A stretch of 64,000 nt of DNA. It comes from Klebsiella africana. Its GTDB lineage: Bacteria; Pseudomonadota; Gammaproteobacteria; Enterobacterales; Enterobacteriaceae. The notes under the pieces are model-generated. The model saw nothing but the letters and a program-made list of their open reading frames with translations. It was not told the DNA's origin and did not search any database. The DNA lies in assembly GCF_020526085.1 (NCBI RefSeq), contig NZ_CP084874.1, positions 310,001 to 374,000 of the forward strand, written 5' to 3'. The position numbers and the translations under genes were made by a program. Positions 9,976 to 18,942 of the stretch are shown here, piece by piece; the stretch's first letter is position 1, and each line of letters opens with the position of its first letter.

Positions 9976-11476
9976 CTGCGTCCTCCCGGGGCAGGAGCAT
10001 CTGCGGGCAGTGCGTCTGCAGGCAGCCGAGTAAGACGCTGAACGCCGGCGCCATCTGCTCTTCGGGCTGGCTGGCAAATCCCATCAGTAATCCTTTCTTC
10101 CGCGCCGCCGTCAGGTAGTAGCGCGACAGCGGCCGCACCAGAATGTGCTGCGCATTGGCCTCTCTGGCGATCGCCACATCGTCCGCCTCCGCGGGCAAAT
10201 TGAGGATCAAATGCAGCCCGGCATTATCGCTGAAGTCAGACAGGGCGTACGGCATGCAATGCCGCTGGATAAGCTCGGTTAAAAAGGCGCGGCGACGGCT
10301 GTAGAGCAGCCGCATGCGGCGGATATGGGCCGAATAGTGGCCGGCGGTAATAAACTCCGCCAGCGCCATCTGGATCAGCGAATGGCCGCCGCGGTAAAGC
10401 TCGGCGTGGGCGTGCTTCAGGTCGCTGACCAGCGGCCGCGGGATCACCACGTAGCCCAGGCGCAGGCCGGGATAGAGCGTCTTGCTGAAGGTGCCGATAT
10501 AGACCACCGGGGCGTCGGCGACCAGACCCTGCAGGGCGGGGATCGGCTGACCGGAAAAGCGAAACTCGCTGTCATAATCATCTTCGACGATCCAGCTTCC
10601 CTGCTGGCGGGCGAGCGCCAGCAGCCGCTGGCGGCGCTCAAGGCTCATCACCGCGCCCAGCGGATACTGGTGGGAAGGCGTAACGAAGATCAGCCTCGGC
10701 GCATCATCAACTGTCTCCGGCGGGCACAGGCCGTTGGCATCGACGGTCAGGGGCTCTGCCCGAACATCGTTCATCGCCAGCACGTGGCGGATCCCCCAGT
10801 AGGAAGGCTCCTCCACCCACGCCAGATCGCCGTTATCACACAGCATGCGTGTGACCAGATCGATCGCCTGGTGGATCCCCTCGGTGATAAGAATTTGATC
10901 TGACTGACAGTGGACGCCGCGCGACACCCGCAGATAATCCACCAGCGCCTGCTGCAGCTCCGGTGTTCCGCCGTTGCAGCTGTAGCTGAGCCGCTCCGGT
11001 TTTGGTCGACGGCTGATGCGGGCCTGGATCTTGCTGAACAGCGGGTGGGGAAAGGCGTTAACGTCCGGCACGCCGGGTATAAACGCTCCCCACTGGCGCG
11101 GGCTGGCGCTGACCTGGCCGAGCAGGTGCTGGCCGCGGCGAGAAATATACGCTGTCGACGCCGCGTGGTTGCTGTTTTCCTGCTGGCCTTTAGTCGTTAA
11201 TGAACTCTCCGGGGCGGTTTGGGCAACGAATGTTCCGCTTCCCCGGCGGGAAACCACATATCCTTCCGCCAGCAATTGTTCATAAGTTGTTAATATGGTG
11301 TTTCTTGATACGCCGAGCTCGCCCGCCAGATCGCGCGACGGCGGCAGGCGGCTTTGCGGCGCCAGCGAGCCGTCGAGGATCGCGCGGCGCAGCGCGTTAT
11401 ATAAGCGTTTGTGCAGAAGAGGATCCCGCTCTTCCTGCAGACGGACCAGCACCAGGTCACCCACCAGCGAACGCAA
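9953..11476 (-). CDS. MocR/GabR-type transcriptional regulator with aminotransferase domain
   Basis: A 507-residue chimeric regulator. The N-terminal GntR-type winged helix (about 18-85: LYNALRRAILDG, LPPSRDLAGELGVSRNTILTTYEQLLAEGYV, RRGSGTFVA) is joined to a class I aminotransferase-like domain (about 130-490). That domain carries the PLP-binding lysine in TFSKTLYPGLRLGYV. Such proteins bind PLP and control vitamin B6 or GABA genes (PdxR, GabR). It is divergent from a GABA-aminotransferase-like gene, so a GabR-like role is a reasonable inference. The start is a TTG with GAGGG about 7 bases upstream. It has no counterpart at this position in E. coli. Confidence 0.88.
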   Translation of the reverse strand: MRSLVGDLVLVRLQEERDPLLHKRLYNALRRAILDGSLAPQSRLPPSRDLAGELGVSRNTILTTYEQLLAEGYVVSRRGSGTFVAQTAPESSLTTKGQQENSNHAASTAYISRRGQHLLGQVSASPRQWGAFIPGVPDVNAFPHPLFSKIQARISRRPKPERLSYSCNGGTPELQQALVDYLRVSRGVHCQSDQILITEGIHQAIDLVTRMLCDNGDLAWVEEPSYWGIRHVLAMNDVRAEPLTVDANGLCPPETVDDAPRLIFVTPSHQYPLGAVMSLERRQRLLALARQQGSWIVEDDYDSEFRFSGQPIPALQGLVADAPVVYIGTFSKTLYPGLRLGYVVIPRPLVSDLKHAHAELYRGGHSLIQMALAEFITAGHYSAHIRRMRLLYSRRRAFLTELIQRHCMPYALSDFSDNAGLHLILNLPAEADDVAIAREANAQHILVRPLSRYYLTAARKKGLLMGFASQPEEQMAPAFSVLLGCLQTHCPQMLLPREDAEKQNAPT

Positions 11477-11594
11477 TTGGATCCCTCAGATATTCTAAAT
11501 TGGTACTCGATTATAGGGCCAACTCCTGTGTAAATAAACGACATCGTTTCTAATTTGTTGCGATAACGTGACATACACGACAGGAGATTCGCAG
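11477..11594. promoter_or_regulatory. Divergent promoter region of the MocR gene and aminotransferase gene
   Basis: This 118-base gap must drive both genes. On the minus strand a perfect TATAAT -10 lies at 11515-11510, about 33 bases before the TTG start of the regulator; its -35 is weak. The arms TTGGTAC (11500-11506) and GGGCCAA (11517-11522 plus) flank this -10 and are a candidate autoregulatory operator. MocR proteins often bind such shared regions. The operator assignment is inference. Confidence 0.4.
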
Positions 11595-12860
11595 GTGAAA
11601 AGCTCAGAACTGAATCAACGTCGCCAGCAGGCGACGCCGCGCGGCGTAGGCGTAATGTGTAACTACTTTGTCGAGAAGGCGGAAAACGCCACGCTGTGGG
11701 ATATCGAAGGCAATGAGGTGATCGATTTCGCCGCCGGGATCGCCGTGTTAAATACCGGTCACCGCCATCCGAAAGTGGTCGCCGCAGTCGCCGATCAGCT
11801 GCAGGCGTTCACCCATACCGCCTATCAGATTGTGCCGTACGAAAGCTATGTTTCGCTGGCGGAGCGTATCAACGATCTGGCGCCAATTGACGGGCCGGCA
11901 AAAACGGCTTTCTTCACCACCGGCGCGGAAGCGGTCGAGAACGCAGTGAAAATCGCCCGCGCTTACACCGGTCGTCCGGGCCTGATTACCTTCGGCGGCG
12001 GCTTCCACGGCCGTACCTTTATGACCATGGCCCTCACCGGTAAGGTCGCGCCTTACAAAATCGGCTTCGGGCCGTTCCCGGGCTCGGTGTATCACGGCGT
12101 TTACCCTAATGCGGCCCACGGCGTGACCACCGCGGATGCGCTGAAAAGCCTGGAGCGCATTTTCAAAGCGGATATTGCGCCGGATCAGGTAGCGGCCATT
12201 ATCCTCGAGCCGATCCAGGGGGAAGGCGGCTTTAACGTCGCGCCGGCCGATTTTATGCAGGCGCTGCGCGACCTGTGCGATACCCACGGTATTCTGCTGA
12301 TCGCTGATGAAGTGCAGACCGGTTTCGCCCGCACCGGCAAGCTGTTCGCTATGCAGCACTATGAGGTGAAACCGGATCTGATGACGATGGCGAAAAGCCT
12401 CGCCGGCGGTTTCCCGCTGTCGGGCGTTGTCGGTCGCGCCGAGGTGATGGATGCGCCAGCCCCAGGCGGGCTGGGTGGAACCTATGCCGGTAACCCGCTG
12501 GCGGTGGCCGCGGCGCACGCGGTGCTGGATGTCATTGCCGAAGAGCAGCTGTGCCAGCGTGCTGAACAGCTGGGTAGCCATCTGCAGGAAGTGCTCAACC
12601 AGGCGCGCGCCACCTGCCCGGCGATCGTTGATGTCCGCGGCCGGGGGTCAATGGTGGCGGTGGAGTTTAACGATCCGCAAACAGGCGAACCGTCGCCGGA
12701 ATTCACCCGTCAGGTGCAACAGAAAGCGCAGGAGAACGGCCTGCTGCTGCTGAGCTGTGGCGTCTACGGCAACGTGATCCGCTTCCTGTATCCGTTGACC
12801 ATCCCGGACGCCCAGTTCTCGAAAGCGCTGGATATTCTGGCGCGTGTACTGAAGAGCTAA
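11595..12860 (+). CDS. 4-aminobutyrate aminotransferase, PuuE-like
   Basis: A class III PLP-dependent aminotransferase that would convert GABA and 2-oxoglutarate to succinate semialdehyde and glutamate. The 421 residues equal E. coli PuuE in length and are closer to PuuE than to GabT (start ELNQRRQQATPRGVGVMCNYF, end ending in DAQFSKALDILARVL). The cofactor lysine is in MAKSLAGGFPLSG, preceded by IADEVQTGFARTGKLFA. I use the GTG at 11595, with AGGAG 8 bases upstream; a longer frame opens at a GTG at 11568. The neighbouring MocR regulator and amino-acid permease suggest a small amine or amino-acid catabolic unit. Confidence 0.88.
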   Translation: MKSSELNQRRQQATPRGVGVMCNYFVEKAENATLWDIEGNEVIDFAAGIAVLNTGHRHPKVVAAVADQLQAFTHTAYQIVPYESYVSLAERINDLAPIDGPAKTAFFTTGAEAVENAVKIARAYTGRPGLITFGGGFHGRTFMTMALTGKVAPYKIGFGPFPGSVYHGVYPNAAHGVTTADALKSLERIFKADIAPDQVAAIILEPIQGEGGFNVAPADFMQALRDLCDTHGILLIADEVQTGFARTGKLFAMQHYEVKPDLMTMAKSLAGGFPLSGVVGRAEVMDAPAPGGLGGTYAGNPLAVAAAHAVLDVIAEEQLCQRAEQLGSHLQEVLNQARATCPAIVDVRGRGSMVAVEFNDPQTGEPSPEFTRQVQQKAQENGLLLLSCGVYGNVIRFLYPLTIPDAQFSKALDILARVLKS

Positions 12861-12968
12861 CGTCTCCCCGGCGGGCTGCGGCGGCAGGGAAGCCAAACAG
12901 AAACAGGACGCCGCAGCCGGCTGTTTATGCTCAGCGTGAGTGGTTTATCACCCTGATATCACCTTTTT

Positions 12969-12990
12969 TCCGGCGGTGACAACCGCCGGA
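12969..12990 (+). other. Stable hairpin just upstream of the permease gene
   Basis: A perfect 9-base inverted repeat, TCCGGCGGT (12969-12977) and ACCGCCGGA (12982-12990), with a GACA tetraloop ends 17 bases before the permease ATG. On the plus strand no U-run follows, so it is not a standard terminator. It could damp read-through from the aminotransferase gene or affect ribosome access. Confidence 0.6.
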
Positions 12991-13007
12991 GTAAAACGGA
13001 AAGTATT

Positions 13008-14252
13008 ATGTCTGAAAACTCCACCTTTTCTCCCGTCCTCACCGGCCGGGAACGTACGGCTGTCCCTGCAAAATCTCTGAGCTTCGTCGAAGGGGTATCG
13101 ATGATTGTCGGTACCAATATTGGCGCGGGTGTCCTCTCTATCGCCTATGCGTCAAGCAAAGCGGGCTTTTTACCACTGCTGTTCTGGTTGGTGCTGGTGG
13201 GTAGTCTGACCACGGTGACCATGCTCTATGTCGCGGAATCCACGCTGCGCACGCGTAAACATCTGCAGCTCAGTGGATTATCGAAGCGCTACGTCGGCGG
13301 CTTTGGCGCGCTGATGATGTTTCTCTCCGTCTGCGTCAACAGCGTCGGTGCATTGACGGCGTATATGACCGGCAGCGGTAAGCTGCTGCACTCCCTGTTT
13401 GGCATCTCGCCAGCGCTGGGCAGCGTGCTGTTTTTTGTTCCGGCGGCAGGGGTGCTCTACCTGGGCCTGAAGGCGATCGGTCGCGGTGAGAAATTTATCA
13501 GCATCGGCATGGTAGTGATGATCTCGGTGCTGGTGATTGCCACGCTGTTGAAAGAGACCACCCGCGTCGGCTATCTGCTCGACGGCAACTGGCTGTATAT
13601 GGTTCCGGTCTTCAACGTCGTGGCATTCTGCTTCTCGGCACAGTATATCGTGCCGGAGATGGCGCGGGGCTTCGCCGACAAACCGGAAAAATTACCTAAA
13701 GCCATTATGGTCGGCATGGCGCTGACCTTTACCCTGCTGGCGCTGGTGCCGTTGTCGGTGATCTCGCTTAATGGCCTGGACAATATCTCGGATGTGGCCA
13801 CTATCTCCTGGGGCCGGGCGCTTGGCGAATGGGCCTTCTTCTCAGCCAATCTGTTTGCGCTGTGCGCGATGCTGACCTCCTACTGGGGACTGGGCGGCAG
13901 CTTCCTGACCAATATCTTCGATCAGTTCCGCCTGGGGAATGATGAACAGCCCGCCCGTCGCTTGATGGTGCTGCTGGTGGTGGCGATCCCGCCGTTCGTG
14001 CTGGCCTATAGCGGCATGGTCTCCTTCGTCAACGCGCTCTATTTTGCCGGGGTGTTCAGCGGCGTCATTTTATCGATTATGCCGATCCTGATGCTGAAGG
14101 GCGCCCGCCAGCGTGGCGACCTGACCCCGGGCTGGACCTGTCCGGCCTGGATGACCCATCCGCTTATCCAATGCTTCATTGTGTTGTTGTATCTTTGCAG
14201 CGCCGCCTACGCGATAGCATCCGCGGTAGGCTACCTGCCCGCTGGCTGGTAA
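13008..14252 (+). CDS. Aromatic/hydroxy amino-acid permease (HAAAP family)
   Basis: A 414-residue inner-membrane transporter with about eleven hydrophobic helices. The first helix holds the family motif VEGVSMIVGTNIGAGVLSI, followed by the helix-2 segment LLFWLVLVGSLTTVTMLYVAES. The family (TyrP, Mtr, SdaC and relatives) imports amino acids with protons or sodium; substrate cannot be assigned here. It follows the PuuE-like gene by 147 bases in the same direction and may be expressed with it. A strong terminator follows. The gene is absent from this place in E. coli. Confidence 0.85.
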   Translation: MSENSTFSPVLTGRERTAVPAKSLSFVEGVSMIVGTNIGAGVLSIAYASSKAGFLPLLFWLVLVGSLTTVTMLYVAESTLRTRKHLQLSGLSKRYVGGFGALMMFLSVCVNSVGALTAYMTGSGKLLHSLFGISPALGSVLFFVPAAGVLYLGLKAIGRGEKFISIGMVVMISVLVIATLLKETTRVGYLLDGNWLYMVPVFNVVAFCFSAQYIVPEMARGFADKPEKLPKAIMVGMALTFTLLALVPLSVISLNGLDNISDVATISWGRALGEWAFFSANLFALCAMLTSYWGLGGSFLTNIFDQFRLGNDEQPARRLMVLLVVAIPPFVLAYSGMVSFVNALYFAGVFSGVILSIMPILMLKGARQRGDLTPGWTCPAWMTHPLIQCFIVLLYLCSAAYAIASAVGYLPAGW

Positions 14253-14268
14253 TCAGGCTCTGTTTTGC

Positions 14269-14302
14269 ACCGCGTCCGGTTCATGCTGGCGCGGTTTTTT
14301 TA
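14269..14302 (+). terminator. Intrinsic terminator after the permease gene
   Basis: The arms ACCGCG (14269-14274) and CGCGGT (14290-14295) are followed directly by a seven-T run. It separates the accessory block from livJ. Confidence 0.8.
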
Positions 14303-14509
14303 TTTGTCACTTATCTGTTACATAGCCCGCAATTTAGTCGTTTCAAATTCCTCAGAATGACGGTATGTTTAGCATAGTGTGCTGCAAAAGCGCGGGCAGC
14401 CCCTGGTGGATTAGCTATCATATGCTTTTCCTATCGGTATAAACAAAATAATGCGCTAATAAACAACATCACAACAAATGCAAAAACCATAATAATGGGG
14501 AGCCTCAGG

Positions 14510-15613
14510 ATGAATATGAAGGGTAAAGCGTTACTGGCAGGATGTATTGCCTTAGTTATGAGCAGCGCGGCGCTGGCGGAAGATATCAAAATCGCGGTAG
14601 TTGGGGCGATGTCCGGCCCGGTGGCCCAGTACGGCGACCAGGAATTTACCGGCGCAGAGCAGGCGGTAGCGGATATCAACGCTAAGGGCGGCATCAAGGG
14701 CAATAAGCTGCAGATCGTCAAATATGATGACGCTTGCGACCCGAAACAGGCGGTAGCGGTAGCCAACAAAGTGGTCAACGACGGCATCAAATACGTTATT
14801 GGTCACCTGTGTTCCTCTTCCACTCAGCCGGCGTCTGATATCTATGAAGATGAAGGCATTCTGATGATTACCCCGGCAGCGACTGCTCCGGAGCTGACGG
14901 CGCGTGGCTATAAGCTGATCCTGCGCACCACCGGTCTGGACTCCGATCAGGGGCCAACCGCGGCGAAATACATTCTCGACAAAGTGAAGCCGCAGCGTAT
15001 CGCAGTGGTACATGACAAACAGCAGTACGGCGAAGGTTTGGCCCGTGCGGTGCAGGATGGCCTGAAAAAAGGCGGGGCGAACGTGGTCTTCTTCGACGGG
15101 ATCACCGCCGGTGAGAAAGATTTCTCCACCCTGGTGGCGCGCCTGAAGAAAGAGAATATCGATTTCGTCTACTACGGCGGCTATCACCCGGAAATGGGCC
15201 AGATCCTGCGCCAGGCGCGTGCCGCCGGTCTGAAAACCCAGTTTATGGGCCCGGAAGGCGTAGCGAACGTCTCCCTGTCTAACATCGCCGGCGAGTCGGC
15301 GGAAGGCCTGCTGGTAACCAAGCCGAAGAACTACGACCAGGTGCCGGCGAACAAACCGATCGTGGATGCGATCAGGGCCAAGAAACAGGATCCGAGCGGC
15401 GCCTTCGTCTGGACCACCTACGCGGCGCTGCAGTCGCTGCAGGCAGGCCTGAATCAGTCTGACGATCCGGCGGAAATCGCTAAATACCTGAAAGGCGCGA
15501 CGGTAGACACCGTGATGGGGCCGCTGTCGTGGGATCAGAAAGGCGACCTGAAAGGGTTCGAGTTCGGGGTCTTTACCTGGCATGCGAACGGTACGGCGAC
15601 CGACGCCAAATAA
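14510..15613 (+). CDS. livJ: Leu/Ile/Val(/Thr/Ala)-binding periplasmic protein LivJ
   Basis: The periplasmic receptor that delivers branched-chain amino acids to the LivHMGF ABC importer. The 367-residue precursor starts [19 protein letters not shown], with a signal peptide cleaved after about residue 23 (AALA|ED). The mature part carries the two cysteines of the lobe-1 disulfide (DDACDPK, GHLCSSS). The ATG at 14510 is preferred over one 15 bases upstream because GGGGAG lies 7 bases before it and the family starts there. It is transcribed alone, about 4 kb from livK. Lrp control is expected from E. coli. Confidence 0.96.
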   Translation: MNMKGKALLAGCIALVMSSAALAEDIKIAVVGAMSGPVAQYGDQEFTGAEQAVADINAKGGIKGNKLQIVKYDDACDPKQAVAVANKVVNDGIKYVIGHLCSSSTQPASDIYEDEGILMITPAATAPELTARGYKLILRTTGLDSDQGPTAAKYILDKVKPQRIAVVHDKQQYGEGLARAVQDGLKKGGANVVFFDGITAGEKDFSTLVARLKKENIDFVYYGGYHPEMGQILRQARAAGLKTQFMGPEGVANVSLSNIAGESAEGLLVTKPKNYDQVPANKPIVDAIRAKKQDPSGAFVWTTYAALQSLQAGLNQSDDPAEIAKYLKGATVDTVMGPLSWDQKGDLKGFEFGVFTWHANGTATDAK

Positions 15614-15620
15614 TTTAACC

Positions 15621-16037
15621 GGCGCCTTTCACGCTGCAAATGCGTTGTCTGCGGCCCTCAACCCCGGTCACTTGCTGATGTAAGCTCCCGGGGATTTCGG
15701 GTCTTGACGCCTTTTTGCCACGCAAAATGCTGGGTTAAATGGGGGCCTTTCACGCTGTAAATGCGTAGTCTGCGGCCCTCAACCCCGGTCACTTACTGAT
15801 GTAAGCTCCCGGGGATTTCGGGTCTTGACGCCTTTTTGCAACGCGAAATGCTGGGTTAAATGGGTGGGGGCCTTTCACGCTGCAAATGCGTTGTCTGCGG
15901 CCCTCACCCCCGGTCACTTACTGATGTAAGCTCCCGGGGATTTCGGGTCTTGACGCCTTGTTGCCACGCGTAATGCTGGGTTAAATGGGGGGCCTTTCAC
16001 GCTGCAAATGCGTTGTCTGCGGCCCTCAACCCCGGTC
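15621..16037. repeat. Four tandem ERIC (IRU) repeat units, the last truncated
   Basis: Units begin with CCTTTCACGCTG at 15625, 15746, 15871 and 15993, giving periods of 121, 125 and 122 bases. The first three are complete and nearly identical. Each contains the ERIC core palindrome: CCCCGGTCACTTACTGATG, then TGTAAGCTCCCGGGGATTT, close to the classic ERIC1R and ERIC2 primer sites. The fourth stops after 45 bases, within that palindrome, exactly where the stop codon of the next gene (16038-16040) begins. The array fills the whole gap between livJ and the convergent DUF2207 gene. Spacing and the lack of unique spacers exclude CRISPR. Confidence 0.88.
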
Positions 16038-18083
16038 TTACCAGCCACCGCCACCACCACCACCGGAACCGCCTCCTGACGATCCGCCACCGGAAGAGCC
16101 GGAACCGCTATAGCCCGACCCTGACGAGCCACCCTCTGAACGCTGCACCGGCTTGTCGCTGGCCGCGAAATGACAGCTCTGGCAGAAATGATGCATGTCC
16201 TGCCAGTCTGCCTGCGCTAATACTTCCGACATCGCGCCGGTGCTGCTTAAGTATCGGGCAAAGGTATTTGCCCAGGTTTTTCCTACGCCGAGCGCCAGGG
16301 CGACCGGCAGCAGACTTTCAAAATGCGCGATCCTCTCGTCGGGCGGATACAGTGTTTGATAGCGCTTCTCTTCGGCCGTTTTAATATACAGTTTCAGCCC
16401 TTTGGCGACGGCCAGATCGTTTAACCCCTTCTGCGTATAGCGAGGTGTTTTCCAGGCGACGAACGTGCACAGTGCGATGGCGGTTAACAAGGCGCCAGGA
16501 TAGCCGGCAGGAAGTTGGGTGAGGGGTAGCATGCCAAGCAGGAAAACACCGCCCGCCACGGTGGCGACAGGGCTAAATACCAGCGCCATCAGGATCATAA
16601 CTGGTCCCAAACTACGCAGGGTTTTCATCGGGTTGCGTAAAAACCTCAGGCACAAATACGTCATCACCCCGCCGACCGATACAAACAGCAGACTGGGAAC
16701 GGTGAGCGCCGCCGCCGCCGGGCTAAATCCGATGCCGCAAACGATCGGGATCAGCAGAGCAATATAGAAACAATGACGCAGCGGTTTACCCCATGTCCGG
16801 CACAGCTGCGGTTTCTGCTCTTCACAACATTTTTCCAGCCATCTGCGCGCGTTTTGCATCAACGTTTGATGGGGCGTACTGAGATTGATGTTCTTACGTT
16901 TAGCGCTGAAAAGCAGGCTCATCAACTGCTTTTCATTGGGGGTCAGCGGTTTATGTTTTTCGTCTGGCTGGCGGGAAAGCCACTGCTCATCAACAGGGGA
17001 TGAAGACCATGCGCCTTTAGTTTGGCTTTTTTTACTCGTCAATCTGATTGCTCGTTTGGCAACCAGCCCTAGTAAATCGCTACTGAATGCCACATCATCA
17101 TACTTACGTTGCGTAATAAAGCGCAGATAGCCTGGCGACATCGCGGCGGGCAGAGAAAATAGTGGCGTCACCGGCGGCATTTTTAACCCCGCCGCCGTGA
17201 CGTTTTTGCGCCACCACAGCCAGTAGTAGCCAACGAGCAGTAGCAGGGGAAGCCAGATAAGGCTGGTGGCCAGCGTCGGCACCAGTAAATGGACCAACGG
17301 CCAGACCGCTTCGGGCGCGGCGGCGCCTGCCAGAATATCTCGAGGCCAGGTATAGACCACGGTTAGCCCTTCGCCGGTGGCAAGGGGGCGGGAAGTTTGT
17401 ATGCTGCCATCAGGCAGGATGATCGCATGGTGGTCTTTCGCCCCCTGACGACCAGTGTAAACATCAATGGTGCGCAACCTTGCATCTCTGCCATCCGCAT
17501 TCAGCTGCCCGGCGGCGTCAGGCAGTACAAGCTGGAAACGGGCTTTCCCGATTGGCCAGATCCAGTCGTTGCCCGTCACGTTCCAGTACAGCTCATCCCA
17601 GTCATGGAAGCGGCTGAAATGGTTGCTAACCTGATAGCGAATTTCATAGTTATAAATACCTGGCTTCAGGATGCGATCGGCGCTGCCAATGCGCACGGTC
17701 AGCGCTTTTGTCGTGCGATCGAGGCTGTAGGGTTCTGGGAGTCCATTGCGTGAGACCGATTTGATGACGTAATCAACGCTAAAAATTTTGCCGTCCTGCC
17801 GGTGCCAGGAGAGAGGTAGCGTGCGGAAAATGCCTCGACGAATCTCCTTTCCCAGGGACAGCACGGTGATATTTTCCCGCATCTCCATGCTGCCGTTTGG
17901 CTGAAAACGCGCCAGGGAATCGAAAAAGAGAATATGTTCATACGCGGGAACCCGGCGGGCATTGGCCGGGAGTGGCGACGCCTCGGTGATAGTTTTATCG
18001 TCGCTGACGGCTAAACCAGAGATGCTCAACAGCAGCAGCAACAGGCCAACACTGCGCAGTATCCGGGTGGACAACGTTGGCAT
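16038..18083 (-). CDS. DUF2207 family membrane protein (YciQ-like)
   Basis: A 681-residue protein with an N-terminal signal or anchor (ILRSVGLLLLLLSISGLAVS, about 7-26). An extracytoplasmic DUF2207 domain (about 40-250) follows, then a membrane segment (LIWLPLLLLVGYYWLWW), further paired hydrophobic helices in the second half, and a low-complexity Ser/Gly tail ending GGGGGGGW. This architecture is typical of YciQ-like proteins, whose role is unknown. I use the ATG at 18083, with GGAG about 8 bases upstream. It overlaps the LemA gene end region (4-base gap), forming a two-gene operon. The Gly tail ends against a truncated ERIC unit. Confidence 0.88.
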   Translation of the reverse strand: MPTLSTRILRSVGLLLLLLSISGLAVSDDKTITEASPLPANARRVPAYEHILFFDSLARFQPNGSMEMRENITVLSLGKEIRRGIFRTLPLSWHRQDGKIFSVDYVIKSVSRNGLPEPYSLDRTTKALTVRIGSADRILKPGIYNYEIRYQVSNHFSRFHDWDELYWNVTGNDWIWPIGKARFQLVLPDAAGQLNADGRDARLRTIDVYTGRQGAKDHHAIILPDGSIQTSRPLATGEGLTVVYTWPRDILAGAAAPEAVWPLVHLLVPTLATSLIWLPLLLLVGYYWLWWRKNVTAAGLKMPPVTPLFSLPAAMSPGYLRFITQRKYDDVAFSSDLLGLVAKRAIRLTSKKSQTKGAWSSSPVDEQWLSRQPDEKHKPLTPNEKQLMSLLFSAKRKNINLSTPHQTLMQNARRWLEKCCEEQKPQLCRTWGKPLRHCFYIALLIPIVCGIGFSPAAAALTVPSLLFVSVGGVMTYLCLRFLRNPMKTLRSLGPVMILMALVFSPVATVAGGVFLLGMLPLTQLPAGYPGALLTAIALCTFVAWKTPRYTQKGLNDLAVAKGLKLYIKTAEEKRYQTLYPPDERIAHFESLLPVALALGVGKTWANTFARYLSSTGAMSEVLAQADWQDMHHFCQSCHFAASDKPVQRSEGGSSGSGYSGSGSSGGGSSGGGSGGGGGGGW

Positions 18084-18087
18084 GAGG

Positions 18088-18630
18088 TCACTCCATTCGG
18101 GGCAATTTGGCTTCTTCAGGGGACTCCAGTTCAAAGAAAAGTTCCGACCTGAAGCTAAACAGGCGGGCCAGCAGCAGGCTGGGGAAAGACTCCACCAAAA
18201 TATTAAACTCGCGGACTGTGGCGTTGAAGTAACGGCGGGCCATTTGCAGTTGTTCTTCTATTTCACCAAGGGATTCCTGCAGCGAGAGGAAGTTTTCGCT
18301 AGCTTTGAGTTCCGGATAGGCTTCCGCCAGGGCGAATACACGGCTCAACGTTCCGGCATAGTGCTGCTCGCTGGCGGCCACCTGTTGGGGATTACCAATC
18401 AGGAGGCTGCGCTGGCGGCCGATCTCTTCCAGCAGCTCCTTTTCGTGCTGCGCATAGCGTTTGACCAGGCTGAACAGATTGGGCGCCAGATCGTGACGGC
18501 GCTTGAGCTGGACGGCAATCCCACTCCAGGCTTCGTCTTTGAAACGGCGTAACGAGATAAAACGGTTATAGGTGAAGATCGCCCAGATAAGGATCACGGC
18601 GACAATAGCCAGCCCGATATACATTTCCAT
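18088..18630 (-). CDS. LemA family protein
   Basis: A 180-residue LemA-type protein. It has one N-terminal membrane helix (MYIGLAIVAVILIWAIFTYN) and a helical bundle with the family segments WSGIAVQLKRRHDLAPNL, FLSLQESLGEIEEQLQMARRYFN and FNILVESFPS. LemA genes are often next to TPM or DUF2207 membrane proteins, as here; the biochemical role is unknown. The frame extends further upstream, but the ATG at 18630 directly precedes the membrane helix and has a GGAA site. It is first gene of the pair with the DUF2207 protein. The pair is inserted between livJ and panM relative to E. coli. Confidence 0.9.
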   Translation of the reverse strand: MEMYIGLAIVAVILIWAIFTYNRFISLRRFKDEAWSGIAVQLKRRHDLAPNLFSLVKRYAQHEKELLEEIGRQRSLLIGNPQQVAASEQHYAGTLSRVFALAEAYPELKASENFLSLQESLGEIEEQLQMARRYFNATVREFNILVESFPSLLLARLFSFRSELFFELESPEEAKLPRME

Positions 18631-18856
18631 ATGTTTATTCCATGTTGACTGCTGATGATCGCGTTGCGCTGAATACTTTCTGCGCAATTTTACGCGTCAG
18701 CGAATCTTACCTCACGTGAAGCACAGGGGAAACGTGCATTTGCGCGTTAAATTCTGAAATATCATGCGGGCCTTTGCCCTGGCGAATATCTGACAGGTCA
18801 ATCCGCAGCTTCGCGTTCGGGGCACCATGACATTATCGTCGCAGTATGAAATAAAC

Positions 18857-18886
18857 AAGCCCAGCCGTTTACCCACTGCTGGGCTT
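18857..18886 (-). terminator. Intrinsic terminator after panM
   Basis: The 9-base arms AAGCCCAGC (18857-18865) and GCTGGGCTT (18878-18886) form a perfect stem. On the minus strand it is followed by TGTTTATTTC, fitting the end of panM transcription 57 bases after its stop. Confidence 0.75.
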
Positions 18887-18942
18887 TATTCCGTTGCCGG
18901 GAGGCAACAAACAAGCGCTGTTTTACCCAACGAACGCTTTTC

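Noticed and set aside
15621..16037. CRISPR array
   Set aside because: Repeats are adjacent 121-125 base units without unique spacers, match ERIC elements, and no cas genes are present.
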